Shown in pieces: positions 24,040 through 33,167 of a stretch of 64,000 nucleotides of DNA. This stretch comes from Myxococcales bacterium (GTDB lineage: Bacteria; Myxococcota_A; Polyangia; Polyangiales; Polyangiaceae). Every line of letters begins with the position of its first letter. The first letter of the stretch is position 1. The stretch spans positions 248,001 to 312,000 of the forward strand of contig JADJQX010000006.1 of NCBI GenBank assembly GCA_016712525.1, written 5' to 3'. The notes under the pieces were generated by a model. The model was not told the origin of the DNA. It worked only from the letters and a program-made list of their open reading frames with translations, and made no database searches. The translations under genes were made by a program, and so were the position numbers.

Positions 24040-24576
24040 GTGGATTCCTTCGATCACGTGGCATCCCTCGGCAAGCTCTCGCTCGACGACGCGTCGTCGG
24101 CCCTCGCGAGCCGCGCGTCGTTCATCGCCCTATTTTCTCGCCTCTCCGAGGTGGTGAACGAGAAGGACCGCGTCGATCGCATCTTGCTCATCCTGTCGCT
24201 CCTCGCCGAAGAAGACGCGACCTGGCTCGCCCGCGGCCTCACGATCTCGTTCCAAGAGGCGGGCGACGGGGTCACGCTCATGAGCGTCGTCACTCCCAAC
24301 GCCCCCGATGGCGAGGGCGCTCCCACGTTCTTCCTCTCGCTCCCGGTCGAAGAGTTCGGCAGCACCATCATGAAGAACCCCGACGCGATCGGCGGCCTCA
24401 AGGCGCGCTTCGACGCGGGCGACGTGTTCCTCGACCTCCCGCCCCGCCCCGAGAAAGACGGAGGCCCGCCTCCTCCCCACACCACGCGCCGCATGACGTC
24501 GGTCGTCGTCCCCCCGATGGCCCGCCCCACCCCTGTCCCCCCGCGTGGCAACGGCGGCAAAGGTGGGGCCTCGTGA
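24040..24576 (+). CDS. Hypothetical protein downstream of fliOP
   Basis: A 178-residue protein. The GTG at 24040 is preceded at 9 nt by GGAGAG, so I prefer it over the GTG at 24016. The N-terminal 120 residues look like a small alpha/beta domain (LLILSLLAEEDATWLARGL, ISFQEAGDGVTLMSVV, PTFFLSLPVEEFG). The C-terminal 50 residues are Pro/Arg-rich and probably disordered. It has no signal or membrane segment. It is 49 bp behind fliP on the same strand and may be an accessory cytoplasmic factor of the same machine, but I do not recognise it. Confidence 0.75.
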   Translation: MDSFDHVASLGKLSLDDASSALASRASFIALFSRLSEVVNEKDRVDRILLILSLLAEEDATWLARGLTISFQEAGDGVTLMSVVTPNAPDGEGAPTFFLSLPVEEFGSTIMKNPDAIGGLKARFDAGDVFLDLPPRPEKDGGPPPPHTTRRMTSVVVPPMARPTPVPPRGNGGKGGAS

Positions 24577-24628
24577 TTTTCGTTGACATGGTGCGCCCGC
24601 TGCGTAGAGTGCGCGCCCACACCACGTC

Positions 24629-24701
<73 letters not shown>

Positions 24702-24709
24702 CTCCGACG

Positions 24710-24746
24710 AAACCCTCGAGCCGAAAGGCCCGGGGGTTTTCTTTTT
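24710..24746 (+). terminator. Intrinsic terminator of the tRNA gene
   Basis: A GC-rich stem (AAACCCTCGAGCC pairing with GGCCCGGGGGTTT, with a GAAA loop and two imperfect pairs) is followed by a TTTTC-TTTTT tract at 24737-24746. Its position immediately after tRNA-Ala makes it the end of that transcript. Confidence 0.8.
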
Positions 24747-24801
24747 CCATCGCGCGCCGCGGGGCTTCTCGTCGGCGCGCATCGGGGCCACCATCGCCCA
24801 G

Positions 24802-25194
24802 GTGAACGTCCCGCTCGCCTGCCTCCCCATCGCGTTCGTGCTGGTCTACCTGCCGAAGCTGCCGCTCTCGGCGGCCATGGCCAAGCAGCCCGAGGGCTAC
24901 GACAACAAATCCCCACGCGACCAGCAGGCCAAGCTCACGGGCCCGGGGAGGCGCGCGCACGCCGCGCATCTCAACGGCTTCGAGTCGTTCGCGCCGTTCG
25001 CCGTGGGGGTGCTCGCCGCCGAGATCACCCACGCGCGCCCCCAGGTCGCGGCGACACTCGCCGTCGCTCACGTGGTGGCGAGGGCGCTCTATCCGCTCCT
25101 CTACATCGCCGACAAGGACAAGCTCCGGTCCCTCGTGTGGTTCGTGGGCTTCTTGGCCACGCTCGGCCTCCTGGCCTTGCCGCTCGCGCCGTAG
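24802..25194 (+). CDS. MAPEG-family membrane protein
   Basis: A 130-residue protein from a GTG at 24802. It has four hydrophobic helices and the family pattern of a first-helix exit followed by RRAHAAHLNGFESFAPFAVGVLAA, then a last pair of helices (LYPLLYIADKDKLRSLVWFVGFLATLGLL). MAPEG proteins are small glutathione- or lipid-metabolising membrane enzymes in eukaryotes; bacterial members are mostly uncharacterised. The upstream in-frame sequence overlaps the tRNA and terminator, so the later start is preferred. It is a single gene with no evident partner. Confidence 0.85.
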   Translation: MNVPLACLPIAFVLVYLPKLPLSAAMAKQPEGYDNKSPRDQQAKLTGPGRRAHAAHLNGFESFAPFAVGVLAAEITHARPQVAATLAVAHVVARALYPLLYIADKDKLRSLVWFVGFLATLGLLALPLAP

Positions 25195-25337
25195 AGTCGG
25201 CGCTCGCGATCTCCCGAGCAAGATCACGGACATGTACCCTGTGTAAGGTCGTGTGTGTCCCCGGGCGGGCCCCCTTTTTTTCGTGGCTCGTGTGCGCTCC
25301 CTTCTCGGCCGCCCGCACGTCGACTACCGTCTCGTCC

Positions 25338-25649
25338 ATGGACGCGAAGCTCGCGACGTGCCTGCTCTACACCAAGGTCCTCACGGCCGACGGCATGATG
25401 ACCGAGAACGAGCGCGCGTTCCTCGAGCAAGCCATGAAGCACCACGGCCTCACCGCCGAGGACCGTCAAAAGGTGCTCGACCTCGAAGGCTGGGATCGCG
25501 CCGAGAGCGCGCTCAAGTCGCTCGATCGCGAGTCGAAGGAGCGCATCGTGGCCGACCTCCTCGACGCCGCGTCCGCCGACGGGCGCCTCTCTCCGCTCGA
25601 GGTGGCCACGGTCAAGGCGATCGCGCGCGATCTCGGCGTAGAGACCTGA
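25338..25649 (+). CDS. TerB-like helical protein
   Basis: A 103-residue soluble all-helical protein. It has the TerB-family rhythm: an acidic helix-loop with VLTADGMMTENERAFLEQ, then LDAASADGRLSPLEVATVKAIARDLGV. TerB/TerB-N relatives bind metal ions near membranes or act in tellurite and stress responses. The paired DG-containing loops here (ADGMMTENE and ADGRLSPLE) are typical. It is a single gene; 25195-25337 upstream shows no other feature. The family call is confident, a specific role is not. Confidence 0.82.
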   Translation: MDAKLATCLLYTKVLTADGMMTENERAFLEQAMKHHGLTAEDRQKVLDLEGWDRAESALKSLDRESKERIVADLLDAASADGRLSPLEVATVKAIARDLGVET

Positions 25650-25709
25650 CCGGCTCGTTCGAGGCGAGTCGTCACGGACAGAGGCCCGAAGCCTTGGTAT
25701 GTCCGGCGT

Positions 25710-27497
25710 GTGAGCTCTCCTCGCCGCCTCGCCCTGCCCACGCTGGCCACCCTCCTCGGCCTCGCCGGCCTCGTCGCGCTCGCCGCTTCGTGCGAGCCCA
25801 AGGGGCCCGAGCCGGTGGCCCCGGGAAAACGCGTCCCGCCGCTTCGGGCCATCGGCGCCGAGGTCGGGCGCGCGTCACCTCCGGCCGACGCAGGGAGCGA
25901 CGCCGCGCCTCTGCCGAAGGGCAAGGTCACGGTCGGCATCGTGGTCGATCAGCTCGCCGCGTGGGTGGCCGAAGAGCGGCTGCCAAAGCTCCCCAAGACG
26001 GGCGGCTTCGCGAGGCTCGCGCGCGAGGGAATGTATGTAGAGCGCATGGAATACGCGCACGCGGTGACCGACACGGCGCCCGGGCACGCCGCGCTCTACA
26101 CGGGCCGCCCGCCGCGCGAGACGGGCATCTTCGGGAACGAGGTCTTCGAGGGCGACAAACGCGTCTCGATCCTGCGTGACACGGCCTCGCGTGTCGTCTC
26201 CTCGAAGGGGCCGCTCGAGCGCCCGGGCTCGTCCCCGAAAGCGCTCACGAGCCCGACATTGAGCGAGGCATGGCTCGCCGCGAACCCCACGGGGAAGCTC
26301 CTCTCCGTGTCGTGGAAGGATCGCGGCGCCATCTTGCCCGCGGGCCACGTCCGCGAGCGCGCCACGGTCGTATGGTTCGACATGGCCGAGGACGCGTGGG
26401 TCACGTCGACGGCGTTCGCCGACGTGCTGCCCTCGTTCGTCACCGCCGAGACCGAGGCCCATCCCGCGTCGTCGTTCCGCGCGAAACCCTGGCTCCCGCT
26501 CGATGCGACATGGGTCGCGGCGCACGCCAGGGTCGCCGACGACGGCCCCGGCGAAGGAGACCTCGAGGGCCTCGGCAAGGTCTTCCCGCACACGGCGACC
26601 TCGGCGAAGGCCATGCGGGCCACCCCGTTCGCCGACGAGCTCGTCGTGTCCCTCGCGAACGCCGGAATCGCAGCTCTCACGGCCGACGGATCGCCCCTTT
26701 TCCTCGAGCTCTCGCTCTCCGGCAACGACTACGTCGGGCACGTGTTCGGGCCCGATTCGCACGAAGCCTGGGACGAGCTCCTTCGCCTCGACGGGCTGCT
26801 CGCCGCGTTCTTCCGTGGCCTCGACGCGCGGTTCGGTGAAGCCGGTTGGTCGGCGGTGCTCTCGGCCGATCACGGCACCATGCACACCCCCGAGGTGCTC
26901 GCCTCCCGGGCGAAAACATGCAAAATGCAAGGATGGGACGAGCGCCCCTGCACGGGCACGCGAATCCTCCCCGACGACCTCGGGAAGAAGCTCGCCAAGG
27001 TCGAGCCTTCGGTCGTAGGGATCTGCGATCCGTGGGTCTTCTTTCGGCCCGAGGTCCGCGCGGACGCCACGAAGCGCAAAGCGGCCGAGAAGAAGGTGAT
27101 CGAGGCGCTGAAGAAGGAGCCCGGCGTCCTCGCGGCGTACGGAGCGACCGCGCTCGCCGAACGCTGCGCCGAGGCCCGACCCTCGGACCTTCTCGGGCGG
27201 GTGTGCGCGTCGTACGTCCCTGCGGGGGGCGACGTGTACGTCGTGACGAAGCCCGGAGGGTTCTTCGATCCGCTCGTGGTCGTCGGCGCGGGGGTGAGCC
27301 ACGGGAGCCCGTACGCCTACGATCGCACCGTGCCGCTCTTCGTGCGCGCGCCGGCCCTCGTGAAGGGGGGGCGCACGTCGTCATCGCCGCTGCCGTTCAC
27401 CGCGTTCCGGGAGGCCCTCGAGATGGCGAGCGGCCTCGGTGGGGCGCCTCCCTGGTCGGCGTCGGCGTCAGCGTCGGGGTCGGCGTCGGTGCGCTGA
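25710..27497 (+). CDS. Lipoprotein alkaline phosphatase/phosphodiesterase (PafA/NPP-like)
   Basis: A 595-residue protein with a GTG start, lipobox LAASC and a Pro-rich linker. From about residue 70 it has the alkaline-phosphatase superfamily core: IVVDQLAAW (first metal Asp), VTDTAPGHAALYTG (Thr nucleophile), SGNDYVGHVFGPDSHE (Asp/His ligands), LSADHGTMHTPE (Asp/His ligands) and GVSHGSPYAYDR (last His). This order matches PafA-type phosphate-irrepressible phosphatases, which cleave phosphomonoesters in the periplasm or at the surface. The C-terminal 30 residues are a Ser/Ala low-complexity tail encoded by repeated TCGGCGTC units. It is probably involved in phosphate scavenging. No PHO-box is visible. 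Confidence 0.9.
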   Translation: MSSPRRLALPTLATLLGLAGLVALAASCEPKGPEPVAPGKRVPPLRAIGAEVGRASPPADAGSDAAPLPKGKVTVGIVVDQLAAWVAEERLPKLPKTGGFARLAREGMYVERMEYAHAVTDTAPGHAALYTGRPPRETGIFGNEVFEGDKRVSILRDTASRVVSSKGPLERPGSSPKALTSPTLSEAWLAANPTGKLLSVSWKDRGAILPAGHVRERATVVWFDMAEDAWVTSTAFADVLPSFVTAETEAHPASSFRAKPWLPLDATWVAAHARVADDGPGEGDLEGLGKVFPHTATSAKAMRATPFADELVVSLANAGIAALTADGSPLFLELSLSGNDYVGHVFGPDSHEAWDELLRLDGLLAAFFRGLDARFGEAGWSAVLSADHGTMHTPEVLASRAKTCKMQGWDERPCTGTRILPDDLGKKLAKVEPSVVGICDPWVFFRPEVRADATKRKAAEKKVIEALKKEPGVLAAYGATALAERCAEARPSDLLGRVCASYVPAGGDVYVVTKPGGFFDPLVVVGAGVSHGSPYAYDRTVPLFVRAPALVKGGRTSSSPLPFTAFREALEMASGLGGAPPWSASASASGSASVR

Positions 27498-27612
27498 TCG
27501 CCTTTGGTGCGTGGTTAAGTGTATGAAACTAAAATAGAATTCGTGGCCCTCGGCGACCGCGCCGCGCCGCTCGTCGCGACGGAATCCTCGCCAAACGTCG
27601 CGCTGCGTCGCT

Positions 27613-28782
27613 ATGATCCCGGACCGCATGAGCCTGTCGAAGCCCCCGCCCCCCGAAGAGTCGTTCGAGGGCCAGGTCGTCGGGGGAAAGTACCTCGTCG
27701 GGAACCTCGTCGGCTGCGGTGGCATGGGCACGGTGTGGTCCGGCCGTCACATGACGCTCGGCACCCTCGTCGCCATCAAGTTCATTCGGCCCCAGTTCGC
27801 CGAGCGGTTCGACGCGCGCCGGAGGTTCGAGATCGAGGCGCGTGCCGCCGCGAGCGTGAAGAGCGTGCACGCGGTGCAGGTCTACGACTTCGGCACGACC
27901 GAGCGCGGTCTCCCGTACATCGTCATGGAGTTCCTCGAGGGCGAGTCCCTCGCCGAGACGGTGCAGCGAGTCGGTCCCATCGCCGCGCACGAGGTCGCGA
28001 AGATCATCGCGCAGGCCTCGAAGGCCCTGTCGAAGGCCCACAAGGCCGGGATCGTTCACCGCGATCTCAAGCCCGACAACGTCTTCTTGGCCACCAACGT
28101 CGAGAACTCGGAGAGCGATCTTCCCTACACCGTGAAGCTCGTCGACTTCGGCATCGCCAAGATCGTCGACGCGCCCGAGGGGCAGTCGGGGCTCTCCGGA
28201 CCGACGCAGGCCGGCTCGGTCATCGGCACGCCGAACTTCATGAGCCCCGAGCAGCTCACGGTGGGTGGCGCGCCCGACCCGCTGACCGACATCTGGTCCC
28301 TCGGCGCGACGGTGTTCTCGGCGATGATCGGCCGCATCCCCTTCGAGGGAGAGGTCCTCGGCGACATCGTCCTCAAGGTGTGCACGGCGCCCATGCCGGT
28401 GCCTTCCTCGCTGCGCGCGGGCTTGCCTCCCGGGTTCGACGCATGGTTCGCGCGCGCCTGCAACCGCGACCGCACCGGCCGATTCCAGACGGTCGAAGAG
28501 CTCGCGGAGAGCCTGCTCCGGGTGTGCGGGGCCGACCCGTCGGGCGTCGAGACCGCGACGATGTCCGAGGACAGGGTGCAGTACCAGCTCAAGGCAAAAC
28601 ACACGGCCGAGGAGCTCGAGGCCCTCGCCCGGCAGCCTCACGACGGCATGTCGGCGAAGAGCGCGCTCCTCGCCGGCATCATCGTGGGCGTCGCGCTCAT
28701 GGTGGGTGTGCTCGGCTTCCTCGCGTGGAAGACCTCCGACGGTCCGCCCGCACCCGCGCCGGCCCTGGCCCCGAGCAAATAG
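27613..28782 (+). CDS. Eukaryote-like Ser/Thr protein kinase with C-terminal membrane anchor
   Basis: A 389-residue protein. The kinase domain covers about residues 22-295: the Gly loop LVGCGGMGTVWSG, the ATP Lys in VAIKFIRPQF, the catalytic loop IVHRDLKPDNVFLA, LVDFGIAKI (DFG), GTPNFMSPEQL and TDIWSLGATVFSAMIG. A single helix at about 358-380 (SALLAGIIVGVALMVGVLGFLAW) anchors it in the membrane, with a very short outside tail, so there is no large sensor domain. Myxobacteria carry scores of such kinases. An ATG at 27628 (MSLSKPPPPEE) is an equally good start. It is downstream of the phosphatase, with a 115-bp gap. Confidence 0.94.
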   Translation: MIPDRMSLSKPPPPEESFEGQVVGGKYLVGNLVGCGGMGTVWSGRHMTLGTLVAIKFIRPQFAERFDARRRFEIEARAAASVKSVHAVQVYDFGTTERGLPYIVMEFLEGESLAETVQRVGPIAAHEVAKIIAQASKALSKAHKAGIVHRDLKPDNVFLATNVENSESDLPYTVKLVDFGIAKIVDAPEGQSGLSGPTQAGSVIGTPNFMSPEQLTVGGAPDPLTDIWSLGATVFSAMIGRIPFEGEVLGDIVLKVCTAPMPVPSSLRAGLPPGFDAWFARACNRDRTGRFQTVEELAESLLRVCGADPSGVETATMSEDRVQYQLKAKHTAEELEALARQPHDGMSAKSALLAGIIVGVALMVGVLGFLAWKTSDGPPAPAPALAPSK

Positions 28783-28806
28783 TCGGGGCTCGAGCCTTGG
28801 TCGCCG

Positions 28807-29061
28807 TTAGGCGGCTTTGCGTAGGAGCTGGCTGCGGGTCTGGTCGAAGCTCGGCGGGGCGAGGCCTCTCGCCTTGCGCAGCATGAACAGCGCGTGATGC
28901 ACGTCGGCGTGGTCGGGGTATTGATCGCAACCGTCGAGGAGATTTCTGTCCTGAGCGAGCTCGAGGGCGGCTCGGAGCTCGTCGCCTTCGGCGTAGTCGA
29001 GGTACGCGAGGGCCTCTTCGAGGGTGACGGTGGAAAGTGTACCGACGCGGCGTTCGTGCAT
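28807..29061 (-). CDS. Small hypothetical helical protein
   Basis: An 84-residue protein with a high-GC third-position pattern and a clean frame. Two predicted helical stretches (TLEEALAYLDYAEGDELRAALELAQD and ADVHHALFMLRKARGL) look like a TPR-like helix pair, with an ATG start at 29061. No signal peptide or membrane segment. It converges with the kinase gene (24 bp between stops). Between 29062 and 29238 I see no gene. Function unknown. Confidence 0.6.
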   Translation of the reverse strand: MHERRVGTLSTVTLEEALAYLDYAEGDELRAALELAQDRNLLDGCDQYPDHADVHHALFMLRKARGLAPPSFDQTRSQLLRKAA

Positions 29062-29238
29062 TACCCCTCCGTGGGCCCTCGCCCTCCCGGCGAACGAGCC
29101 ATCTACCTCACAAGTAACCGAGTTTTGCGCCGTGGCCAGCTCACGACCTCAATTGAGTGCGTGTGTGTAGGATGCAAGTCCGCCTTGGACGTGCCTCGGA
29201 GAACGTCGCCGGCGCGTCGGGCTAAGCGATTTGCCGTG

Positions 29239-30858
29239 TCACGGTCGTGTGCCCTCACGAAGGGCGATCCAGCGGACGAGCGCGCTCCCGGCGTGTTGCT
29301 CGTAGTCGATGCGGAGGTGGTGGTCGGTCGAGCTGCCGGGGAGGCGCCCGACCGCGGAGCTCGGCGCCGCGAAGAGGTGCTCCATGTCACGCCCGAGGCG
29401 GTTTCGGAGCACGTGCTCGAGCGCGCGACGGAGCTCGTCCTCGAGCAGCGGCACGTCGGGGTGGGAGGGGGTCGTGCGGGCGAAGGCGTCGAGGAGCGCC
29501 CCTGCGGCCTCGGCGCGGCTCGAAGCGGCCGTGAACCGAGGAGGGACGAGGGGCCCGACGCCGAAGCCTCCTGCGGCGTCGAAGGGGGTCTCGCCTTCGC
29601 CGTATTGGATGGCGCGCGTGTACACGTGCCACTCCCGGCAAAACGCGAGGGCCGACCGGTCGCTCGTGAGATCGACGAGCTCGGCCGCGGCTTGGCACGT
29701 CCAGTGTTCTTCGCCGTAGAAATACCGGCTCCCGAAGAAGCGCCAGCTCTCGCCGAGGTGCGCGGCGCCTCGTTTGGCGGCGTCGAGCGCCGAAGGATCC
29801 CCGGTCACGCGGAACGCACGCGCGAGCGCGAACGACGCCTCTCCCGAGTAGTAGAGCACCTGACGATCGATCGGCGTCCGCGCGACCCGGTCGTAGTAGT
29901 GCATGAACTCGCCGTCGGGCCGCTGCTGCGAGCGAAGGAACCGCACGAGCGAGGCGATCGCGGGGCGGTATCCCGTGTCGAGGCCCGCGCGATCGACCTC
30001 CGTGAACGCGAGCAGCGCGAGGGCCGAGGAGCCGAGGTCGGCCAGGTCGGCCTCGGCGATGCATCGCTCGTCGCCGCACGGCACGAGCAGCGCGTCACGG
30101 AGGAGGCCCGCCGCGCGACGGCACGCGGCCGCCAGGGTCCCGTCGTTCGTGAGCCTCGCGGCTTGGGCGAGGAAGAACGTGGCCCCCGAGTGGCGCGGCC
30201 AGTTGTACGAGCCGTCCGCGCGCCCGGTGGTCGCGTCGACCTGGTAGGCATAATACCCGTTCGCGTCGACCCCACGGGCGAGGTGCAGCGCGAGCTCGTG
30301 CACGGCCTCCTTGGCCGCCGCGACCGTCAGCGGAGCGGGCGCCGGTCTCGCGCGGGTGGGCGCTACGACCCTACGAAACCCGACCCGTCGGAGCTCGGCG
30401 CGCCGCGCCACCGTGCCCGCGTCGACCCCGAGCCGTTCGGCGAGGAGTGTGTAAACTGCATTGAAGTCGGTCCCGAAGCCGAGGCCGGTCCCGGGATCGG
30501 CGAACGCGCGCTCGTACGCTTGTTTCGCGAGGAGATCGTCGACGGTCACGAGGGCGGTGTGCCCGTCGACGCGCCCGAGGACGCCGTCGAGCCCTGGCCT
30601 CACCGAGAACGCGATGACGCGGGGATCGTTCACGAGCGGGGAGAGCCCGACGACCTCTTCGTGCACGACCTCCGTGTCGGTCGGAGGTGGGAGCGGGACG
30701 TCGTGGACCTCGCGCGCGAGGAGCTTTCCGCCTCGCCACGTGCTCACGGCGACGTGGGGATCTCCGCTCGCGGGTGGGTGCAGCCTCGCTCGGTCGTACA
30801 CCAGCGCACACAGGGCGGCGAGCAGGACGACATAGATGCAGAGTACACGCGCTACCAT
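29239..30858 (-). CDS. Membrane-anchored protein with an alpha/alpha-toroid-like domain
   Basis: A 539-residue protein from the ATG at 30858 (MVARVLCIYVVLLAALCALV), giving one N-terminal membrane helix. An upstream in-frame start at 30888 adds ten residues and overlaps the previous gene further. From about residue 190 the sequence has repeated helix-turn patterns: GANGYYAYQ-like turns, DGSYNWPRHSGATFFLAQA, GLDTGYRPAIASLVRFLRSQQRPDGEFMHYYD and YYSGEASFALARAFRVTGD. These are characteristic of (alpha/alpha)6 toroids such as prenyltransferase/terpene-cyclase-like or glycoside-processing domains. I cannot assign the reaction. It overlaps the upstream small membrane gene by 7 bp. Confidence 0.75.
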   Translation of the reverse strand: MVARVLCIYVVLLAALCALVYDRARLHPPASGDPHVAVSTWRGGKLLAREVHDVPLPPPTDTEVVHEEVVGLSPLVNDPRVIAFSVRPGLDGVLGRVDGHTALVTVDDLLAKQAYERAFADPGTGLGFGTDFNAVYTLLAERLGVDAGTVARRAELRRVGFRRVVAPTRARPAPAPLTVAAAKEAVHELALHLARGVDANGYYAYQVDATTGRADGSYNWPRHSGATFFLAQAARLTNDGTLAAACRRAAGLLRDALLVPCGDERCIAEADLADLGSSALALLAFTEVDRAGLDTGYRPAIASLVRFLRSQQRPDGEFMHYYDRVARTPIDRQVLYYSGEASFALARAFRVTGDPSALDAAKRGAAHLGESWRFFGSRYFYGEEHWTCQAAAELVDLTSDRSALAFCREWHVYTRAIQYGEGETPFDAAGGFGVGPLVPPRFTAASSRAEAAGALLDAFARTTPSHPDVPLLEDELRRALEHVLRNRLGRDMEHLFAAPSSAVGRLPGSSTDHHLRIDYEQHAGSALVRWIALREGTRP

Positions 30859-31223
30859 GCGCGCCGTCGCGCGAGGGCCCTCACGCACAGCGCCGGCGCG
30901 ACGACGAGGTACGGCACGGCGAGGGCGGCCACCAGGGCGAGGATCGCGGCTCCGCCTCTACCGATAGGCCCGTAGAGGCCTGCCACGTGGCTCGCCGTGA
31001 GCGCGAGCACGGCCGTGAGCGCGAGGCCCACCGCGAGGGTCACCCACGAGACGGCCTTGGCCACGCGGACCGCCCAACGAGCCCCGAACAAGAGCCCCGC
31101 CCCCGACACACCGAGGCCGAGCACGAGCACCACCGCGGCCCCGTCGATGCTCGCGACGCGCGCCGGCAGCTGCGAGACGCCGAACGCCACCACCGCCGCC
31201 GTGACGAGGTGGGCCAGGGCCAC
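30852..31223 (-). CDS. Small four-helix membrane protein
   Basis: The GTG at 31223 gives a 123-residue, very hydrophobic protein with about four membrane helices (LAHLVTAAVVAFGV, AAVVLVLGLGVSGAGLLFGARW, AVSWVTLAVGLALTAVLAL, ILALVAALAVPYLVVAPALCV). A longer open frame extends upstream, but its first part lies inside the preceding kinase gene and is Arg/Ser-rich noise. The stop overlaps the start of the next gene, so it is probably co-transcribed with the kinase 31249-32406 and the toroid protein. Unknown function. Confidence 0.6.
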   Translation of the reverse strand: MALAHLVTAAVVAFGVSQLPARVASIDGAAVVLVLGLGVSGAGLLFGARWAVRVAKAVSWVTLAVGLALTAVLALTASHVAGLYGPIGRGGAAILALVAALAVPYLVVAPALCVRALARRRAW

Positions 31224-31248
31224 CCCGCGAAGGCACGCGCGATCCGGC

Positions 31249-32406
31249 TCATTTCGCGCTGAAAAACCACATGGCGCCGAGCGCGATGAGCACGCCGACG
31301 ACGAGGAACGTGGCCGCGACACCGACGAGCATGCCGACCGGGAGCGCGGCCTTCGGCGCGGGTGCGGCGTCGCGCGGCATGGCGGACGACGGGCCGCCGC
31401 TCGACATCGCGGCCGACGCCGGTCCACCGAGCGAGTCCGGCGTGGCCTGTCCTGCGCTGTTCGGCTCGGCGGACGGCGTGGAGACCGGCAGCGGCATCGA
31501 CGGCGCGACCGGGGCCGGGAGCTCGGTCTTTCCGGCGAGCACCGCCTCGAGGGCGTTCGCGAAATCGAGGGCCGACTGGAACCGCTCTCCCGGGTCCTTG
31601 GCGAGCGCCTTGTCGAAGACCTTCTGGAGCAGCGGGGGAAAGTGCTTCTCCGGGGTGCGCTCGGCCAACGTGAGCGGCTTCTGCATCACCTGGGCCTGGA
31701 TGAAATCCATGTTGGTCTTGCCGTCGAACGGGAGCTTCCCGGTGAGCGCCTCGTAGAGGATCACGGCGAGCGAGTAGATGTCGCTCGCGGGCGTGAGCTT
31801 CTTGCCCTGCGCTTGCTCGGGGCTCATGAACTCCGGCGTGCCGAAGACCATGCCCTCCTGCGTGAGGGCGATCGAGCCCGGGCGCATCTCGCGCTCGGTG
31901 ACCTTGGCGAGGCCGTAGTCGAGCACCTTCGCGAAGTCGCGCATGCCGGCGGCCTGGCACAGGAAGATGTTCTCGGGCTTCAGATCACGGTGCAAAATGC
32001 CGGCTCGGTGGGCCTCTTCGAGCGCGGGGCACACCTGCGAGAAGATCGCCACGGCGCGCTCGAGCGGCATGGGCCCCTCGGTGCGCACCGTCTGGTTCAT
32101 GTTCTTCCCCTCGAGCAGCTCCATCACGATGTAGAGCGAGCCGTCGTCGAGCTCGCCGTACAGGAACACCTTCGCCGTGTTGGGGTGCGCGAGGTGGCTC
32201 ATGGCCCTCGCCTCGCGGCGAAAACGCGACGCCAAGTCTTTGCGCGACGTGAGCTTCGGGTGAAGGATCTTTACGGCGACCATGCGGTTCATGGCCGGCT
32301 GAAGCGCCTTGTAGACGGACCCCATCCCGCCCTTCCCGATCCGCTGGAGGATCTGGAACTGGCCGTCGAGGATGTCCCTCCCGATGAAAGGGTCCTGGGA
32401 AGACAT
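31249..32406 (-). CDS. Eukaryote-like Ser/Thr protein kinase with membrane anchor
   Basis: A 385-residue protein. The ATG at 32406 gives MSSQDPFIGRDI; a longer frame would overlap the divergent gene. The kinase domain is at about residues 15-275: IGKGGMGSVYKA, VAVKILHPKL, ILHRDLKPENIFLC, VLDYGLAKV (DYG in place of DFG), GTPEFMSPEQAQG and SDIYSLAVILYEALTG. A Pro/Ser-rich linker leads to a C-terminal helix (GMLVGVAATFLVVGVLIALGAMWFF), so the catalytic domain is cytoplasmic with almost nothing outside. It is divergent from pgeF across only 22 bp and probably leads an operon with the two membrane proteins downstream. Confidence 0.94.
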   Translation of the reverse strand: MSSQDPFIGRDILDGQFQILQRIGKGGMGSVYKALQPAMNRMVAVKILHPKLTSRKDLASRFRREARAMSHLAHPNTAKVFLYGELDDGSLYIVMELLEGKNMNQTVRTEGPMPLERAVAIFSQVCPALEEAHRAGILHRDLKPENIFLCQAAGMRDFAKVLDYGLAKVTEREMRPGSIALTQEGMVFGTPEFMSPEQAQGKKLTPASDIYSLAVILYEALTGKLPFDGKTNMDFIQAQVMQKPLTLAERTPEKHFPPLLQKVFDKALAKDPGERFQSALDFANALEAVLAGKTELPAPVAPSMPLPVSTPSAEPNSAGQATPDSLGGPASAAMSSGGPSSAMPRDAAPAPKAALPVGMLVGVAATFLVVGVLIALGAMWFFSAK

Positions 32407-32428
32407 GATGCCGTGATACCACGACGGC

Positions 32429-33160
32429 ATGCCGGCTACACCAGCGACTTCGGGTCTGGCCTTTCGGTCGGAAATCCTCACGAATGCCGGGTATTTGCAC
32501 GGTTTTTCGTCGGCCCTGGGCGGCGCGGACTACGCCCTCGGGCTGCCTGAGACCGACCTTCGCCTGGCGCTCGAAGCGCTCGGCCGTGAGGTGGGGTTCG
32601 ACCCGTCGAAGCTCTACCAAGTCAAACAGGTGCATGGCGTCGAGGTGCACCTCGCCGAGGGGGACCCTCGCGAGCTCGTGGGCCTGCCCGGGGACGCCGT
32701 CGTGGCGCGCACGCCGGGGCACGTCGCGGGGGTGCGCGTGGCCGACTGCGTCCCCGTGCTCGTCGGCTCCGGCCGGAACGTCGCCGCGATTCACGCCGGA
32801 TGGCGCGGGGTCGACGCGGGCATCGTCGGCGTCGCGCTCGCGGAGCTCTCGGGGGCCGACCGGGTCGCCGCGATCGGGCCTTGCATCGGCGCGTGCTGTT
32901 TCGAGGTGTCGGTGGAGGTGGCCGAGCGGCTCGTCGCGTCGGTGGGCCACTCCGACGTCGTCGTGTCGCGGTACGGCGAAGGCAAAGCCAAGGTCGACCT
33001 TCGCAGGGCCGTCCGGCACCAACTCCGCGCGGCGGGCGTCCAAGACTCGCGCATCGACGACGTCGGCGGTTGCACGCGTTGTGGAGGCGCCGCGTACCAC
33101 TCGTACCGGCGCGACGGCGATCGCAGCGGTCGCATGCTCGCCGTGATCGTCGCGATCTGA
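32429..33160 (+). CDS. pgeF: Peptidoglycan editing factor / YfiH-family (multicopper-like) protein
   Basis: A 243-residue protein of the YfiH/PgeF family. The zinc- or copper-binding His and Cys motifs are visible: YQVKQVHGVEVH, VRVADCVPVLV, AIHAGWRGVDAGI and GPCIGACCFEVS, plus a C-terminal GGCTRC. In E. coli, PgeF removes peptidoglycan precursors carrying L-Ser in place of L-Ala; other members were described as laccase-like or purine-nucleoside enzymes, so the exact activity is open. It starts 22 bp from the divergent kinase start. The length is normal for the family. Confidence 0.92.
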   Translation: MPATPATSGLAFRSEILTNAGYLHGFSSALGGADYALGLPETDLRLALEALGREVGFDPSKLYQVKQVHGVEVHLAEGDPRELVGLPGDAVVARTPGHVAGVRVADCVPVLVGSGRNVAAIHAGWRGVDAGIVGVALAELSGADRVAAIGPCIGACCFEVSVEVAERLVASVGHSDVVVSRYGEGKAKVDLRRAVRHQLRAAGVQDSRIDDVGGCTRCGGAAYHSYRRDGDRSGRMLAVIVAI

Positions 33161-33167
33161 CGGGCCT

